In this document: piece by piece, positions 32,174 through 45,295 of the stretch
Position numbering within the stretch: the first letter of the stretch is position 1
How the letters are laid out: each line of letters opens with the position of its first letter
Origin: Byssothecium circinans
Lineage: Eukaryota; Ascomycota; Dothideomycetes; Pleosporales; Massarinaceae
Reading direction: 5' to 3'
Assembly: GCA_010015675.1 (NCBI GenBank)
Contig: ML976977.1
Location: forward strand, 1,625,836 to 1,689,835
DNA: 64,000 nucleotides
Notes under the pieces: generated by a model
The model's database searches: none
Told to the model about the DNA's origin: nothing
The model's input: only the letters and a program-made list of their open reading frames with translations
Program-made: the position numbers and the translations under genes

Positions 32174-35100
32174 ATGCCAACTATTCCAATGTACGTGCAA
32201 CTCTGCTTCACTCACAGTATGGCCTTGAAGACATGGCGCTGACGTCGAAACTTCACTCCTCTAGGTGGGATAGCTCAGACCCAGATCGCGCACCGCCACC
32301 ACTGCCTCTAAACCCAGGCTCGCCCGTGCTCACAGTGCGGCCGAACACGTCGTCGGCGATTGCGAATGCAGCCAAGGCACTGGAAGAGAAGGCGCGAGAG
32401 AGTTCCTCTATGAGCTCATACACTACTAACCCCCCACCGCAGAGGTCTTCTGAACGGTCGCTGATCAAGGGAGCCGCCCACAAGCGCATGCAGTCGCTGC
32501 AGCCGGCCGGTTTGCGAGACCTGCGCAGCTATCTAGACACAAACCGATCGCCAGAGCGATCTCCCGAGCGACCGCCGACGAGATCGCGTGATGCAGAGAA
32601 GGACTACTTTGGCGGAGAGCTTGGGTCTTCGCGAACGGGCACACCGACACACGAGATGTTCAAGGACATACCGCCCCTACGACCGTCAGCACGATCACCA
32701 CCCAAGGCCATCCTAGGCGAGAACACCCCACCCTCGGCGACTATGATGGCACTGCAGAACATGACCATTCCGGCGCACATGCTTGACCCCCCGCCGCTCT
32801 CAAATATTACCAACACCCCATCAAAGACGCCACAGTCACCCCCAGAGAGCTCTGACCCCATCTCAAGCCAGCTACAGAGCATCACCGCCATCGTTTCCAG
32901 CCTACAGAAGGATATGTCACAGCTGAGCCGCCGCAGCAAGGACAACGCGATGGATTTGCACGGTCTCAAAGAAGCCACGAACCAGCGAGATGAGGACATA
33001 CGAAAATCACTCAAGGATTTGGTATCTTCTATGGCCCTGGGACCACAAGCCGTAGCGCCCGGTGATTTCTCCCGATCGGCCAGCAGTTTCAGCGGAAAGG
33101 ATCCCTTCATGACCCCCACAAAGCCTTTCGCTATGCCACAGCGAGCAGGATCCCCCGGCTTTATGATAGAAGATCGGATGGGAAGTCCGAATCCATACTC
33201 GGTGGAAGGCGCGGCAAGTGTTGCTATGCTGGAGAAGATCATTCGCGAAATGGTCACCAAGGATGGCCAAGAGCGCCTTGTTAACGCGCTTGAGAAGATT
33301 GTGGATCGCGCGACAGGCGAGACGGCGAAGAAGGTGGCTGAAATGGTGGAGTTTGTCAAACAGAGTTCGACGAACAAGGCCTTAGTTTCTTCCAATACCT
33401 CTGCCGTATCTTTCGAACCTTCGTCTGGATCTGGCCAGCTTACGCGGACTACTTCTGAAGGCATCCCGCTCCACAAGGTCTCCGACGGCGGCAAGCCATA
33501 TGCCAGCCCCAAGGCCGCTGACTTTGTGAGCGAAGAGATGCTCAAGTTCCTCCGCAAGATCAAGGACAGCGTGGCAGAGTCAGGTGGCGTTCTGATGAAC
33601 AACAAGGCTCTGATCCAAGACTTGCGGGGCGAAGTGCTTGGGATGGGAAGGGAACTCGCGCGCAAGATCGAAGAGGCTGTCAACGACAAACCAGACCAGC
33701 GACCCGCTATTAGAGCCGGCCGACCGAACGATGAAGTTGAACGCATCATCCAGGACGGGCTTGCCGACCTCAAAGAGCACATGGACAACGTGATGCGGGA
33801 TCGTAGACGCCAATCCCAATCATCGATCACAACACACAATACTATCAATACCAATGAAGTATACGACGTGGTCAAGCATGCTCTTGCGGAGTGTGGTCTC
33901 GATAAGTACTCGCCAGACACAACTTCGATTGACAAGGAGGCCATTGTCTCAGCTGTCCGGGAAGCCTACGAACAGTACCAGCCTGACATACAGATCGAGA
34001 ATATCGGATTGAAGCCTGATGAGGTGCTTGAATGCCTTCGAGAAGGGCTTAAGGACTATCAGTCGTCCAAGGGCATTTTGCGGGAAGAGATTGATCATGC
34101 GATACGAGAGTGTCTTCAGGACATCCAACTTCCACAGCCGGTCAACGAAACCCATGAGATGCGAGATGAAGTTTTGTTTGCCGTCCGAGAATGTTTGGAG
34201 GACTTCAAACCTTCGCTTGTGCCTCAACAAGCATCATCGGGCGGCGTGTCTCGTGAGCTCATTCTCGACGCCATGAGAGAAGCTCTTGCAGATCACCAGA
34301 ACGAAGGCCAGACGCTAGAAATACCCCCAGAGGCCCTATGCGATGCTGTGAAAGCCGGTCTTGAGTCGTCTCGCGCTCTGACTGTTGCCAACGACAACCC
34401 ATCCATCGAGCACTTGCAAGGCATGGTCGAACAGATGCATTCGGACTTCAAAGCTTCGTCAGCATCTGGACTCGACTCTGAGCGAGTTCTTGACGCTCTT
34501 CACCATGGCCTAGATGATTTACGTGCTCAAATCGAGAGCTATGTCGACAAGACCCAAGACATCACGCACAAAGACGAGATCATCGGCAACATTCGAGCTG
34601 AACTTGAGCAGCTTCGCGTCGACGTGCAAGGATACGTCACTGAAGGATCCAATGAGATCCTGGTTACGTACATGAAGTCGGAATTCGAACGGCTTCTGGA
34701 AGAGATGGCCAAGCAGCGTCCTCCCGCCAACGACGACAAGGAAGAGATTATACAGGCGCTACAGGCCGGCTTTGACGGGATGAATTCTCAAGTGGTCGCT
34801 CGTGGTGCTGATTTTGAGTCCAACGAAGACATCAACCATGCGATGAAGGAAGAGTTTGAGCAGCTCAAGGATGTCCTCCTCGGTGATACCGCGAGCCATA
34901 AAGACGAGGTGATGGAGAAGTTGCAGGCTGGCTTTGATGGCATCCACGTTCTCATCAGCGAACACAATTCTGGTTCCACCGGCACGAACGATGATACGCT
35001 TGCCGCAGTGAAGGAGGAACTCGAGCACCTACGTGAGACACTCGCCGGGAGCCTCGTACGTTCGGGCGGTGCTGCCGATAAGGACGATATCATCGATGCA

Positions 35101-38100
35101 GTACGTGAACTGGTCGATGGGCTCCGCTCAGCGCAAGAGAACGCAGCCAAGGACAACATGGCGGCTTTCCAACAAGATCTCGACAATCTAAAAGAGTCGC
35201 TTGGCAGTACTCTTGTTCGGGCAGACGATCCTGCCGAGAAAGTGGAGATCTTGGAGGCCTTGAGGGCTGGTTTGGAGGACATCAAGGCGAGCTCTTCATC
35301 GGCGGACGTGAGCCCCGAACTTCTTGAAGCATTCCGTGGCGAGTTTCGCATCTCCACCGCCCAGATCCAACAGCGCACCCACGACGAATCCGTGGAGATC
35401 ATTGATGCAGTTCGGCTCAATGTTGATGACCTCCGCTCACACTTGGAGAAGAAGCTCGACAACCCCGACCGCCAGATGTCCGCTACCAATGAGATCTTGG
35501 ATGCGCTCAATGATGGACTCGAGGGCCTCCGATCTGATGTCGACAAGGCTGTCAATAAGCCAGTGGATATGACCGTGTCATACGAGATTTTGGATACATT
35601 AAAAGAGGGGATCGCCGGACTTCGCGAGGACATCGATAAGTTGAAGGGTACCACCAAGGCCGACGAATCTGAGGAGATGACTCCGACTGGGAACGAAGTT
35701 GTTCTCGCTGATGATCCAGAGCAGGCTCAAGCGGATACGGCGAGCCGAGAGATTGTACCAGACTCCCTGCGACGGGACGATTTGGAAAAAATGGAGGTTA
35801 TGTTGTCTCAGCTACAGATCAAGGTTGAGGCTATGGACGCCAATATTCAGAATCCAACACCGACTGAACCAACCACTGCCCCAGGTACTGCGATGAAGGA
35901 CGATCTCACCTCAATCGAAGAGCTGCTCAAGGACGTCCAAGCCGCTGTCATTGTGCTACAAGACCGCGAACAGCCCCCGGCGCCAACCACAGGGCTAGCG
36001 TCTAAGGAGGATACAGATGCCATCGAGACACTGCTTGGCAATATGAAGGCCAAGATTGAGGAAATTCCGCTGCCTGATCCATCAACGACTGTAACGAAGG
36101 AGCATTTCGAGGAGGTCGAGCTTGTCGTTCGGTCGACCTCCGAAGCTATCGAAGCCCTATCCAAGAAAATCGAAGAGGATGGCGCCTCCAAGGCTGACGT
36201 CACGGTCGTCCAAGTCATCGCCGACGATATCAAGCTCGCCTTGGACGAGATGAAAGCAAAGTCGGAGGAAGAAACCGAACCACAGGCAACCAAGGTCGAC
36301 ATGGACGCTCTCTCCCTCCTCGTTGATGATATGAAGGTCAAGCTAGATGAGTTGAAGATCCCTGATCCAGAATTGCTCCCTACCAAGACCGACGTAGATC
36401 AGCTTGTCGACTTCATCCACGAGTTCAGAGAGAAGTACGAGGACGACATCGGGGTCACCGCCAAGACATTCGACGATCGCCGAGAGGAAGCCAAAGGCCT
36501 AGCCAGCGACTTGACCGATGTCAAGGTATCGCTTGATGAGATGAAAGAGCAGATCAAGACATCCCTCGCCGAAGGTGGACTAATGGACGGTTTGAAAGAC
36601 TCCTTCAGGAGCCTGGAGGAAAATGTCAGCACGAACTTCAATATCACCGCTGATGTTAAGGAGTTGATGGAGACGGTCTCTCGGGAATTTGAACGTGCCC
36701 ACGGCTCCATTACCGACCTGCAAGTCAATCACGCAGAGACTTCGACCGAGGCTAAAGAAGCTATCCTTGCTGGATTTGGCGTCAAGATTGACGAACGCTT
36801 TGACACACTGATGGCCAAGTACGATGATGCTCAACTTCTTGCCGATGAGCAGGCCAAGGTGATGAAAGAGAAGGCTGAAGAGCAGGAGAAGATCCTGGAG
36901 GGCACCAAAACCATGGCCGAAGAGCTCCGCCTCACTATTGACACGCTCGGAACGTCCATCACCACCATGAACGATCGTTTTGAGGAGTCCACTCAGAAAT
37001 GGGCAACTGATTCTTCTACTGTGTTTGGTAAGATTAATGAAGCGCTGGTTAAGCTTGAGGATCAGAAGCTCGAGGACAAAACCGAACACTCGCACACTCG
37101 TGATGAGATCAAAAACATCGAAAACCTGTTCATTGGCTTCCAAGATAACGTCACGGAATACCATCCCAAGTTCATGGTTGCGCTTCGCGAAATTGAAGCT
37201 TTGGTCAAGGCACATTATGACCAAGCGCAGAAAGCCAAGGAAGAGGCCGAGGAGCACTCCCGCGCAATGAACGAGGAGGCCAAGTCCCGTGCCGAAGAGC
37301 TTCAGAAACACTTCGCTTCTTTACCGGCGCTTCTTCCACCACCCCCTCCGGCGATCGAAATGCCCGAGAAATACGACGATGCTCCGGTGCAAGAAAAACT
37401 TGATAAACTCTTGGTCCATGTTGATGAGGCTGGCAAGGCTTCGAACCAGCTGGATCGTCTTGACGACATCCATGCTCAAGTGAAGGCCACTGCTGCTGAG
37501 ATCAGTGAGTTCGTCGCCAAGCAAACTCAACTCATTACGGACGGCAGTGAAGCCAAAGAGCGTGAGGCAGAAGAGCTCGCCCTTCTTATCGAGCGTAGGA
37601 CCGCCCAGAAAGACCACCTCGAGATCGATATCGAAGGCCTCAAAGCCGAGAAGGAGCGCATAATGCAGGAACTGAAGGAAGAGAAGGAAGGGAGGGAACG
37701 CGCCATGGCTGAGTTTAGAGAAGAGAAGGAGCGCGCCAACCATGAGCTCAAGGAAGAGAAGGATTCTCTTTTAGCGATTGTTGCTTCTTTGCAAGCCGAG
37801 CGCGGGAACCTAGCCGACCAGAAGATTCGACTTACCGGACAAGTCTCCTCGCTGCATACTGCTCTAGAGATTCGTCGCGAAGAGCTACATATGATGGACA
37901 CCAAGGCAGACGCTCTCGAGCGCCGCATCATCAATGGCATGATGGATCATTCCCGAGCGCTGATGATTGCCAACGGCGGGAAGAAGAGCCCTACGAAAGC
38001 GAAGAAGCGAATGAGTGTGGACGTACCGGCAGATGCTGGCAAGTTGATGTCTCCAAGCCCGGCGGCTAATAGCCTCTCTATGGCCCTCAAGCCTCGTCCT

Positions 38101-38976
38101 GCCATCCGTCGCAACGGCCTTCCGCAGAACCCTGGAGATCGTCGTATTCACTCTCTCAGCCAGATCAGCGGCAACACACCCACCGGAGCTCAAGCGTACC
38201 CTATTACTAGCATCGGCGTGTCCAACACTGGTCTCAAGCGTAGCCAATCTGTGAGGACCAACAACCTGCGCAAGGGCTCATGGGGCGGTCGCCCAAGTGC
38301 GGCGATTGCGAACAAGGAGAACGAAGTTTTGAGCGAAGAGGACGAGGATGTTACGGAACAGGCTCACCTTGGCGATACTCATTCCATCATCGAAGAGGGC
38401 CACGACGACACCACCAGCCAGACGGGTACCGAACGCCGTCACAGCTTTGGCACTGCTTCTTACGCAGAGAGCTATGCCGATGGCGAGACCCCTGGAGCTG
38501 ACGGACGTTCAGACTTTGGCGGTACTGAGAGCATGTACTCCGGCTCTTCGTATTTCACCAATAGCGAAGCCGACCGTCGCACTTCCTACGGCTCTACGGC
38601 TCGCTCAGCAGTCAACGGCGGCACTGAGACCATTATCGAGGATAGCGAAGACGACATGTCGGGATCTGAACACTCCGATAACGAAGCCACGGCCACCATC
38701 GCCAACACCGACGTTGGAACTGCCGCGCCCTCTGAAGTAGATGGCTCTGAAGTCACCACCGTCACCGAGAGCGATGTGCCCCTGCACACAGAGTCGGAGA
38801 TTAACCGTGCCGTCGAAGAAGTCGTCGCTGAGGAGCTAGAAAAGGCTCGTTTTGCACCACACAGTGACTCCGGCGTTGGATCTGATCTTCCTACCACGGC
38901 CTTGGACAACGCGAGTGCAGTTGATGCGGATTACTTCCGGCGCGCGGCAGAGGAGGAAGCGAGTACCGTCGGATGA
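32174..38976 (+). CDS. Very large coiled-coil protein with tandem amphipathic helical repeats
   Basis: Preferred model: join(32174..32190, 32265..38976), 2,242 residues. The tiny first exon encodes MPTIPM. A 74-nt intron with donor GTACGT, branch GCTGACG and acceptor CTCTAG leads into WDSSDPDRAPPPLPLNPGSP. A single-exon alternative starts at 32,233 (2,247 residues). Regions: N-terminal disordered Pro/Ser-rich ~330 residues; a central part (~33.7-35.7 kb) of repeated units of the form EIIDAVRxxVDDLRxxxE, spaced about 35-50 residues; then long coiled coils, densest at ~36.8-37.95 kb with repeated KEEKEGRERAMAEFREEKE-like heptads; then a basic Ser-rich segment (KKSPTKAKKRMS) and an acidic Ser/Thr-rich tail. 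Databases may label such proteins 'chromosome segregation ATPase', but I see no ATP-binding motif. A scaffold or tether role (cortex, septum or organelle) is inference only. Confidence 0.85.
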
Positions 38977-41229
38977 TGTGAAGGACATTAGTGGGCGTCG
39001 AGTATGTGAGCGACGGATAAGAGAGGCTTGTGGAACGCCATGGTTTGCGGATGAAGACTTTCATTTGTTCATGTACATGCTGGGCATGCGGGTAGGGGAA
39101 TTTTGTTTGGTGGATTACGATGGTGAATGCTTCCCTTTTCTTTTTCGGCTTGTATACGAATTCAGGATGAGGGTTTTGTGTGATGAATAGAAAGGTTTGG
39201 ATAACGTTGGGTTTTTTTTGGATGGTTATGGGAGGCGTTATGCAAATTTCAGAGGAGCCGGAGGGAGAGTTGGGTAAATTGTTAGGGGTAGTTTGCAACG
39301 TGTCTACAGATCAGATTAGTTTGACGAGTGTAATGAATTGTTTTCCCATATATAAAGTCAGTGCATGTGGTCTTGGTGATGTTTGGAGTAACGTACGTCA
39401 AGATCAACAAGGTTGATATCTTCCACGACACGACTCCATCTTCTCAGGGAAACTCCTTTGCAGCCTCTCCCATAGTCAGTCTCTTCCATGACTGACCGAC
39501 CCCGTTGAACTCATTCCATCCCTACACATCCCTACACATCTATACACATCCCTCCTACATACCCCTCCCTCCTTCCCAACCCCTTCAGCCTACCTCACCG
39601 CCTTCTCCCTATCCCCAAAGCAGGCCGATTCCCCACAGGTCTCGAGCCTCCCCCAATCCCGGGCACCGCATGTGCCATCGGCGGACACCGACCCCTGCGG
39701 CGGCCGCTGTGGCTGTGGCAGTGGCTGTGGTGGTCGTGGTAGACGACGTGCTTGACAGGAGCGTTGGGGCGACCGTAGTGGTAGGTGTATTTGGAGCTGT
39801 AGTGGTGACGGTGGTGGTAGGGGGGGAGGAGGGGAGGGGGCGCAGCCTATTGTTGTGTGGGTGTGGATGTGGGCGAGGCAGGGGAGGTTTAGGGAGGATA
39901 AATAGTAGGTTTGTTTGTTTATTTGTGATAGGTAGTATAAGGATCCGAAGCCGGGGGATTTATTTGGGGGTGTTGAGTGTTTTTGTGGAGGTAGTGACGA
40001 TGATAGTAATGATGCTTCTCGGTAGGTATAGGGTATAAGGTAGCAGTCTCGTCTCGTTTCGTTTCGCGCTCGTAGAGTCCTCCGCCGCAAGCTCTGTCTG
40101 TCGCCAAAAGGATAAAATCAAAACACTTATGGTAACGGCCCTTCTTATTTATATACTTCCACCATTCCGTCTTCCACCATCGTCACTCTCTCCCCAGCCC
40201 CAACACAACCCAATCCAACACAATCCAACCCAACCTACTTCCCGGATTCTTACCTCCACCCCATGCTTCACTGGAGGGATCAATGATGTACGCCCTGGAC
40301 CCGTAGAGTCTTATGACATAAGCTATGGAGCTGTATAGCTTTACTAACCTGGCGAGCTGTATTGACTAGGTAGTTGCCGACTCTTCAAGATACACTTGGC
40401 TCCGCTATATTAGCGCTGGTTGCTGGGAAAGCCGGTGGACCCGGCAACCCAAACGCTTGGGATGAGTTGTATGTATAACGTGGCGCAGTATATTTCCGTT
40501 CGGCAGTATCTGTGGCGCTATGAAGATGGGTAGACGCTTAGTAGGATAGGATGGCGATTGCCGCGTTGCTTGGGTCACGAGATGAGGGCATGATCGGGGT
40601 GCATGGAAGAGCCTTGGAGCACTTGGATGGCGCTTCCAATACGCCTGAAGGTGACGAGCGATGGTTTATGCAAGTTTCCGCTCTGAACAGGGTTCTTGGG
40701 CAGAGTAGCTCGAGTCTTGGATTATTCATGTTGACGAGTGATATCGCAACCCAAAATTGTGTAATCGAAGTTGAGTCTGTGTCAGGAACGGCAATACCAC
40801 CTAGAACTTTTCTGCATGTCTGGAGCGATGACGCGTAATACAGCCAACTTTAACTTTTGACAGCATGCCCCCCGTGAGCGCCGAACCTTCAGCTCCTAAT
40901 CTACTAGATTGTTCCTTGACACTAGCGGAGCGGAGGGTTGGTCATCGGAGGCATTTTCATTAGGCAGGACGGTACTAGCGGAAAGCAAAAATGGTGGGAC
41001 GTAGATTGAGATTTGAAGGGATGCAAATGACCTCGTCGTCTACTCTATGTTACCCTCTATACTTCCCAAGCCGTCATAGCCGCGAGGCTGCGTAGAACGG
41101 GATCTAAAGCACGAAGGGTGTTGCTCTTCGCCATCCGAGTGGAATCCGTCATTCATGGAGAGCGGAATGATAGCCCAAAGAAGATGGCGTGAAGTCGCAT
41201 CGATCTGGTGTGCCATAAATGAATGGTTT
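38977..41229. other. Intergenic region without a convincing gene
   Basis: 39.0-39.4 kb is the 3' flank of the coiled-coil gene. 39.7-39.9 kb contains GTG/GGT-rich simple sequence giving Val/Gly-rich frames. 40.13-40.27 kb is C-rich. A 95-residue plus frame at 40,551-40,838 has no recognised domain. None is called. Confidence 0.5.
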
Positions 41230-41691
41230 TCAGACCTTGACGAACTTTGTGTGCGAGCCAGTTGCGACGATAGGCCCAGGCTTTCCTTCGACGAGCTTCC
41301 ATATCGTCGCGGTCGTGAAGGCGAGGCTGCCCCCGACCTTTTGCGCGACGCCTTCAATCTCTATGACATCGCCGTCCTTCGCTGAGCTCACATACGAAAT
41401 GTGGATATCGGTGCTCACTCCGGTCTTGGCTCTGTTGTCCCAAGCCGCGATAGCCAGTCCGCCAACCCAATCGACCAGGGTGGCGGTAACAGAGCCGTGA
41501 ATACCTCCATGCGCGTTTATGTGGTTAGTCGTGAGCGGCAATTGGGCGCGCACTACCCCTTTCGAGGCGTAGGTCAGCTTGATGTCGTCGAGCAGGAACT
41601 GGTAGATGGGGCTGTTCGGCTTGCGGCTCTGCCAGAACTGCTCGACGTGCGCAAGCGTCTCGGGATTGTTCTCGGCGGAGGGGGAGGACAT
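41230..41691 (-). CDS. Hotdog-fold thioesterase (PaaI / ACOT13-like)
   Basis: Single exon, 153 residues from ATG at 41,691, the usual size for ACOT13-type acyl-CoA thioesterases, which hydrolyse acyl-CoA. The signature NAHGGIHGSVTATLVDWVGG is present, with HGG at 61-63 and D74 in place of the family's catalytic acidic residue. The beta strands GVSTDIHISYVSSAKDGD and KVGGSLAFTTATIWK complete the fold. The frame stays open upstream to an ATG at 41,844. That would add 51 residues rich in Ser, Arg and Ala, which could act as a mitochondrial presequence, so an alternative mitochondrial form is possible. The gene is head-to-head with the sorting nexin gene, start codons 277 bases apart; the upstream ATG would overlap the shared promoter. 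Confidence 0.88.
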   Translation of the reverse strand: MSSPSAENNPETLAHVEQFWQSRKPNSPIYQFLLDDIKLTYASKGVVRAQLPLTTNHINAHGGIHGSVTATLVDWVGGLAIAAWDNRAKTGVSTDIHISYVSSAKDGDVIEIEGVAQKVGGSLAFTTATIWKLVEGKPGPIVATGSHTKFVKV

Positions 41692-41967
41692 GCTGACTGC
41701 ACTGGAATAGGAGGCGTAGAGTGAGCGTGAGCGTGAGAATGGTGGGATGGGATGCGTCGGCGATGAACGGAAGATCACGACTCGCTCGGCGGCCGGGCAA
41801 ACGTATCCCCGAGCGTCGCAACTCAGGGCGACAGCGTGAAACAAACTCTACCCCGGAATACTGGTCTTCGAGTGGCCACATTGCTTACCGCTGGCAAAAG
41901 GTCCATTCTTACGCCTCTAGGACTGTTGACCTCTTCACACAAACTCCATGTCGGCATCCGCGTCACC
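41692..41967. promoter_or_regulatory. Short divergent promoter between the thioesterase and sorting nexin genes
   Basis: 276 bases between the two preferred start codons. It contains a GTGAGCGTGAGCGTGAG direct repeat near 41,720-41,736. No TATA box is seen. Part could be coding if the longer thioesterase N-terminus is used. Confidence 0.4.
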
Positions 41968-44900
41968 ATGAGCGACCCTATTCAGCTTCCGGCCGAACAT
42001 GAGGCTCGGAATACCGCCATGTCCGAACCCGAATTATCTGGAGAAATGCCAACCGCAGGGAGCCATGTCGATGCGCAAAAAGACTCTCCGAATGCGCTCC
42101 CGCTAGACGTGAAAGCCCTCACCAACCGAGCCCTCCATTTCCTCGCGACGGCCAGTAACGAGACGCTCGGCGCGTGTCTGGTTGGACTCGGGGCCGCGAC
42201 ATATTTGATACTAGGAAGAGTCGGGCTCCTCCTTATAGGCGTTGTGGGCGGTGTGGTGCTTCACGCAACATGGGAAGGCCATGCGCATGTCGCCGAGGGT
42301 GAGGATAAACAACCAGGGGCTGAAAGCAGGAGACGAGAGTTGGGTGTGGATGTTGCACACAGAGTCCTCGACTGGCGGGATAGAGCGGGGAGAGGCAGGG
42401 AAAAGAGCGACGCCGACGAGTCTGATCTGGACGTGAAGCTGTACTCGGGCAAGGAACTGGACTATTCAGATTTCCGGCCTGAGACGGCAGCTGCCCTCAC
42501 TGAGCTGACGGATGCCGTGATTCGGGACTACGTCAAGTATGTTGAAGCGCCGCAATCCCTACATAGTTCTAATACAATGCAGGTGGTGGTATTCGCCCAT
42601 TCTACCCACCGAAGAGCTGTTCCCCAGAGCGAGTCGCCAAACCTTGACTGCCTTCCTAATTGCAATATCTACCCACCTCTCCCGAAAGCGACCTTCCGAT
42701 ATCTTCCTCGACTTCACCACCCGCTCGTCCTCGTTTATGATTATAATACTGCAAGAACTGTCGAACGCAATACTTGCATCGCCTGGTGAAAGTGCGGCAG
42801 AGGCCATTGACGTCTACCTGAAGATGAAGCGCGATAGCACATTAGCGAACATCTTGGACATGGACTATCAGTCGACGCAATTTGCAGTAGCAGCGGACGA
42901 TATCCTACAGAACTACCTGGAATCCAAGACATACAACTGCATGCCCGCGAGGGTATTTCTACACCAGATCCTGGCGAAGACGATCCTGGAGATGATTATC
43001 GTCAGCTGTTCGAAGCCAGAATGGATCAACGGCTGGATTGTATATCTACTCGAAGAAGGGGAGCCAGAGCTGATCAACGCCATCGATGCCGGCGTTGAGG
43101 GTTCATCGATGGTGGCAAGCACCTCGCAAGCGGAGAACACAAGTCCCTCAGATGAATCCGCAGAAGTGAGGAAGCACAAGAGAGCCGTCAGCAAGGCACA
43201 ACAGGCAATGGATGACGCCATGCTCGAAGCCCAGCGCCTAAGTCAGATGATTGCCGAGGACGACGCAAAGCGGCTGAAATCGCAGTTGAATCCGTCAACC
43301 TCGTCGTTGACAGACGATCAATCTGAAAGCACGACCCATGGTATCATCACGCCCACTTCTTCGCAGAGCGAAACGTTGGTCGACAACGACTCCATGTCCG
43401 CTTTCGGCATCTCCAACATACCCACAAACACAAAAAATTCGTCAGAAGTCAGCACCCCATCGCCGACTACAGTCCCAGAATCGCCGCCAAAGCAAGAAAT
43501 AAAGAGATCGTTCACGAGCTTCGACCAGATTCTCCCGCCAGCTAATGCGCCCACGGCCCTTATGGATGACCCGCCACCTGCGCCTCCACCACTGACTCTC
43601 CACAACTGCAGGCTCACTATCTTCGATGACTCGCAGCCCGTGGAAAAGAGCAATATCAGAAGCAAGCCGACTGTTGAGTACTTGATCCAGATCGAGCCGT
43701 CTCTAGATTATTACAAGGGGTGGATGTCAGCCAAAAAGTATACCGACTTCGAGACCTTGCATGAGGTGCTTCGACGAATTGCCCCCATTACAGGGACAAC
43801 AGGCTTCACAGATTCACACAAGGATCTACCAACTTGGAAAAACAAAACGAAGATTACACTAAGAGAAGATCTAGAACGATACTTGAACGATGCTGTGCGA
43901 TACAAGCCCCTAGCTGAGAGTGAGGGCATGAAACGCTTTCTTGACAAGGACATCGGATCCGGCAAATCGCCTAGTGGAAGTGGTATATGGCCTGGCCAAG
44001 CTTTCGAGACCATGGGCAAAGGCATGATCAACGCCTTGACACAAGCACCCAAGGAAGTCGCTGGCGGCGGCAAGGCCCTGTTCGGCGGTGTGACGGGTGT
44101 GCTAGGCAGCGTTGCAACTCCCTTTGGAGCGAAGAAGAACCGCGAGTCCGTCTCGAATGGCAGCCCGGCTGCTGTATCACAAACATCAACATCGTCAACA
44201 ACAAATACGCCTATCCAGAACCGCCACGGCCGAGCAGAAAGCACAGTCTCAGAACTTCCAACACACATCCGCACAGAAAGCACGCTCTCCCTCGTCCCGA
44301 GACGTACCTCATCCGAATCCCTCCGCAACCCCAACTCTCCCATCGTCGATCAACAACCCCAGCGTGAAGCACCAATGGAGCGCCGGCCCAGCTACAACCC
44401 TGATGGCGACGGCAAACGCTCAGGTCGGTCATCCATCTACGGCGCATCGCGCAGCAACAGTCGAGCGCCTTCCGTGCGCGAGAGCATGGACCTCTCACCG
44501 ACAATGGGCGGTGACCAGATCCTCAACCTCCCACCCATACCATCCGAGATTTCAGATGACTACACAGCATCTCCCGCCCGCGCATCCACAGCCTCACTTT
44601 CCCTCACCAACGACGCCATCCCACCCCTCCCACGCCGCCCATCCGCCGTCTCCCTCACCTCCTCAAAGGGTCCCTCAATCCAACCCCTCACCACCACCGC
44701 CACCACACCCACACCCATACCACAGCAACAAAAACCCACCACCTCCACCACTAGCACCAGCACCCCTCCCAAACAGCCCCCCAAACCCCGCACCTACGCC
44801 CCCCTCACCGAACAAGAAACCACAGTCCTAATCGAACTATTCTTCGCCGTAATAAACGAACTCTACACCCTCTCCTCCGCCTGGTCCCTCCGCCGCACCC

Positions 44901-45295
44901 TCCTCAACGCCGCGAAAACCTTCCTCCTACGCCCGGGGAACCCGCAACTCACGTCCATCCAGCAACTCATGCAGACCACGGTGCTCGACGCGAATACCTC
45001 CGACGAAGGCGTTGCATACCACATCCGGAAAATCTGCGCCAACGGCTTACCCACGGAGGACGAATTAAAGACATGGCCGAAGGAGATGAGCGAGGAGGAG
45101 AAGGAGAGGTTGAGGGTGAAGGCGAGGAGGTTGCTGGTGGAGAGGGGGATGCCGCAGGCGCTTACCAGTGTGATGGGGAATGCGGCGAGCGGGGAGGCGT
45201 TGGGGAGGGTGTTCGATGCGTTGCAGGTCGAGACTGTGGCGAGGGGCGTTATGTTTGGGTTGGTTTTGCAGGGGTTGAGGGGTGTTACGCAGTAA
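41968..45295 (+). CDS. Membrane-anchored sorting nexin (PXA - PX - nexin-C; Mdm1/SNX13-14-25-like)
   Basis: Model: join(41968..42536, 42583..45295), 1,093 residues. The 46-nt intron starts GTATGT, has TCTAAT and ends TGCAG, restoring RDYVKWWYSPILP. Domain order: hydrophobic hairpin LGACLVGLGAATYLILGRVG plus the next ~18 residues (about 66-105), an ER-type anchor; PXA domain from ELDYSDFRP through FLHQILAKTILEMIIV; Ser/Pro-rich linker; PX domain with IEPSLDYYKGWMSAKKYTDF and WKNKTKITLREDLERYLN; long disordered Pro/Ser/Thr region; C-terminal nexin-C domain (LFFAVINELYTLSSAWSLRR to the end). I see no RGS domain between PXA and PX. Family members tether ER to vacuole or endosome and lipid droplets; that role here is by homology. 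The ATG at 41,968 follows CACC; an upstream in-frame ATG at 41,836 is less likely. Confidence 0.92.

Noticed and set aside
32604..33944. 446-codon open frame on the minus strand
   Set aside because: It is antisense to the coiled-coil gene, arises from its codon bias, and shows no domain.
39505..40038. 177-codon Val/Gly-rich plus frame
   Set aside because: It is produced by GTG/GGT simple sequence and has no domain.
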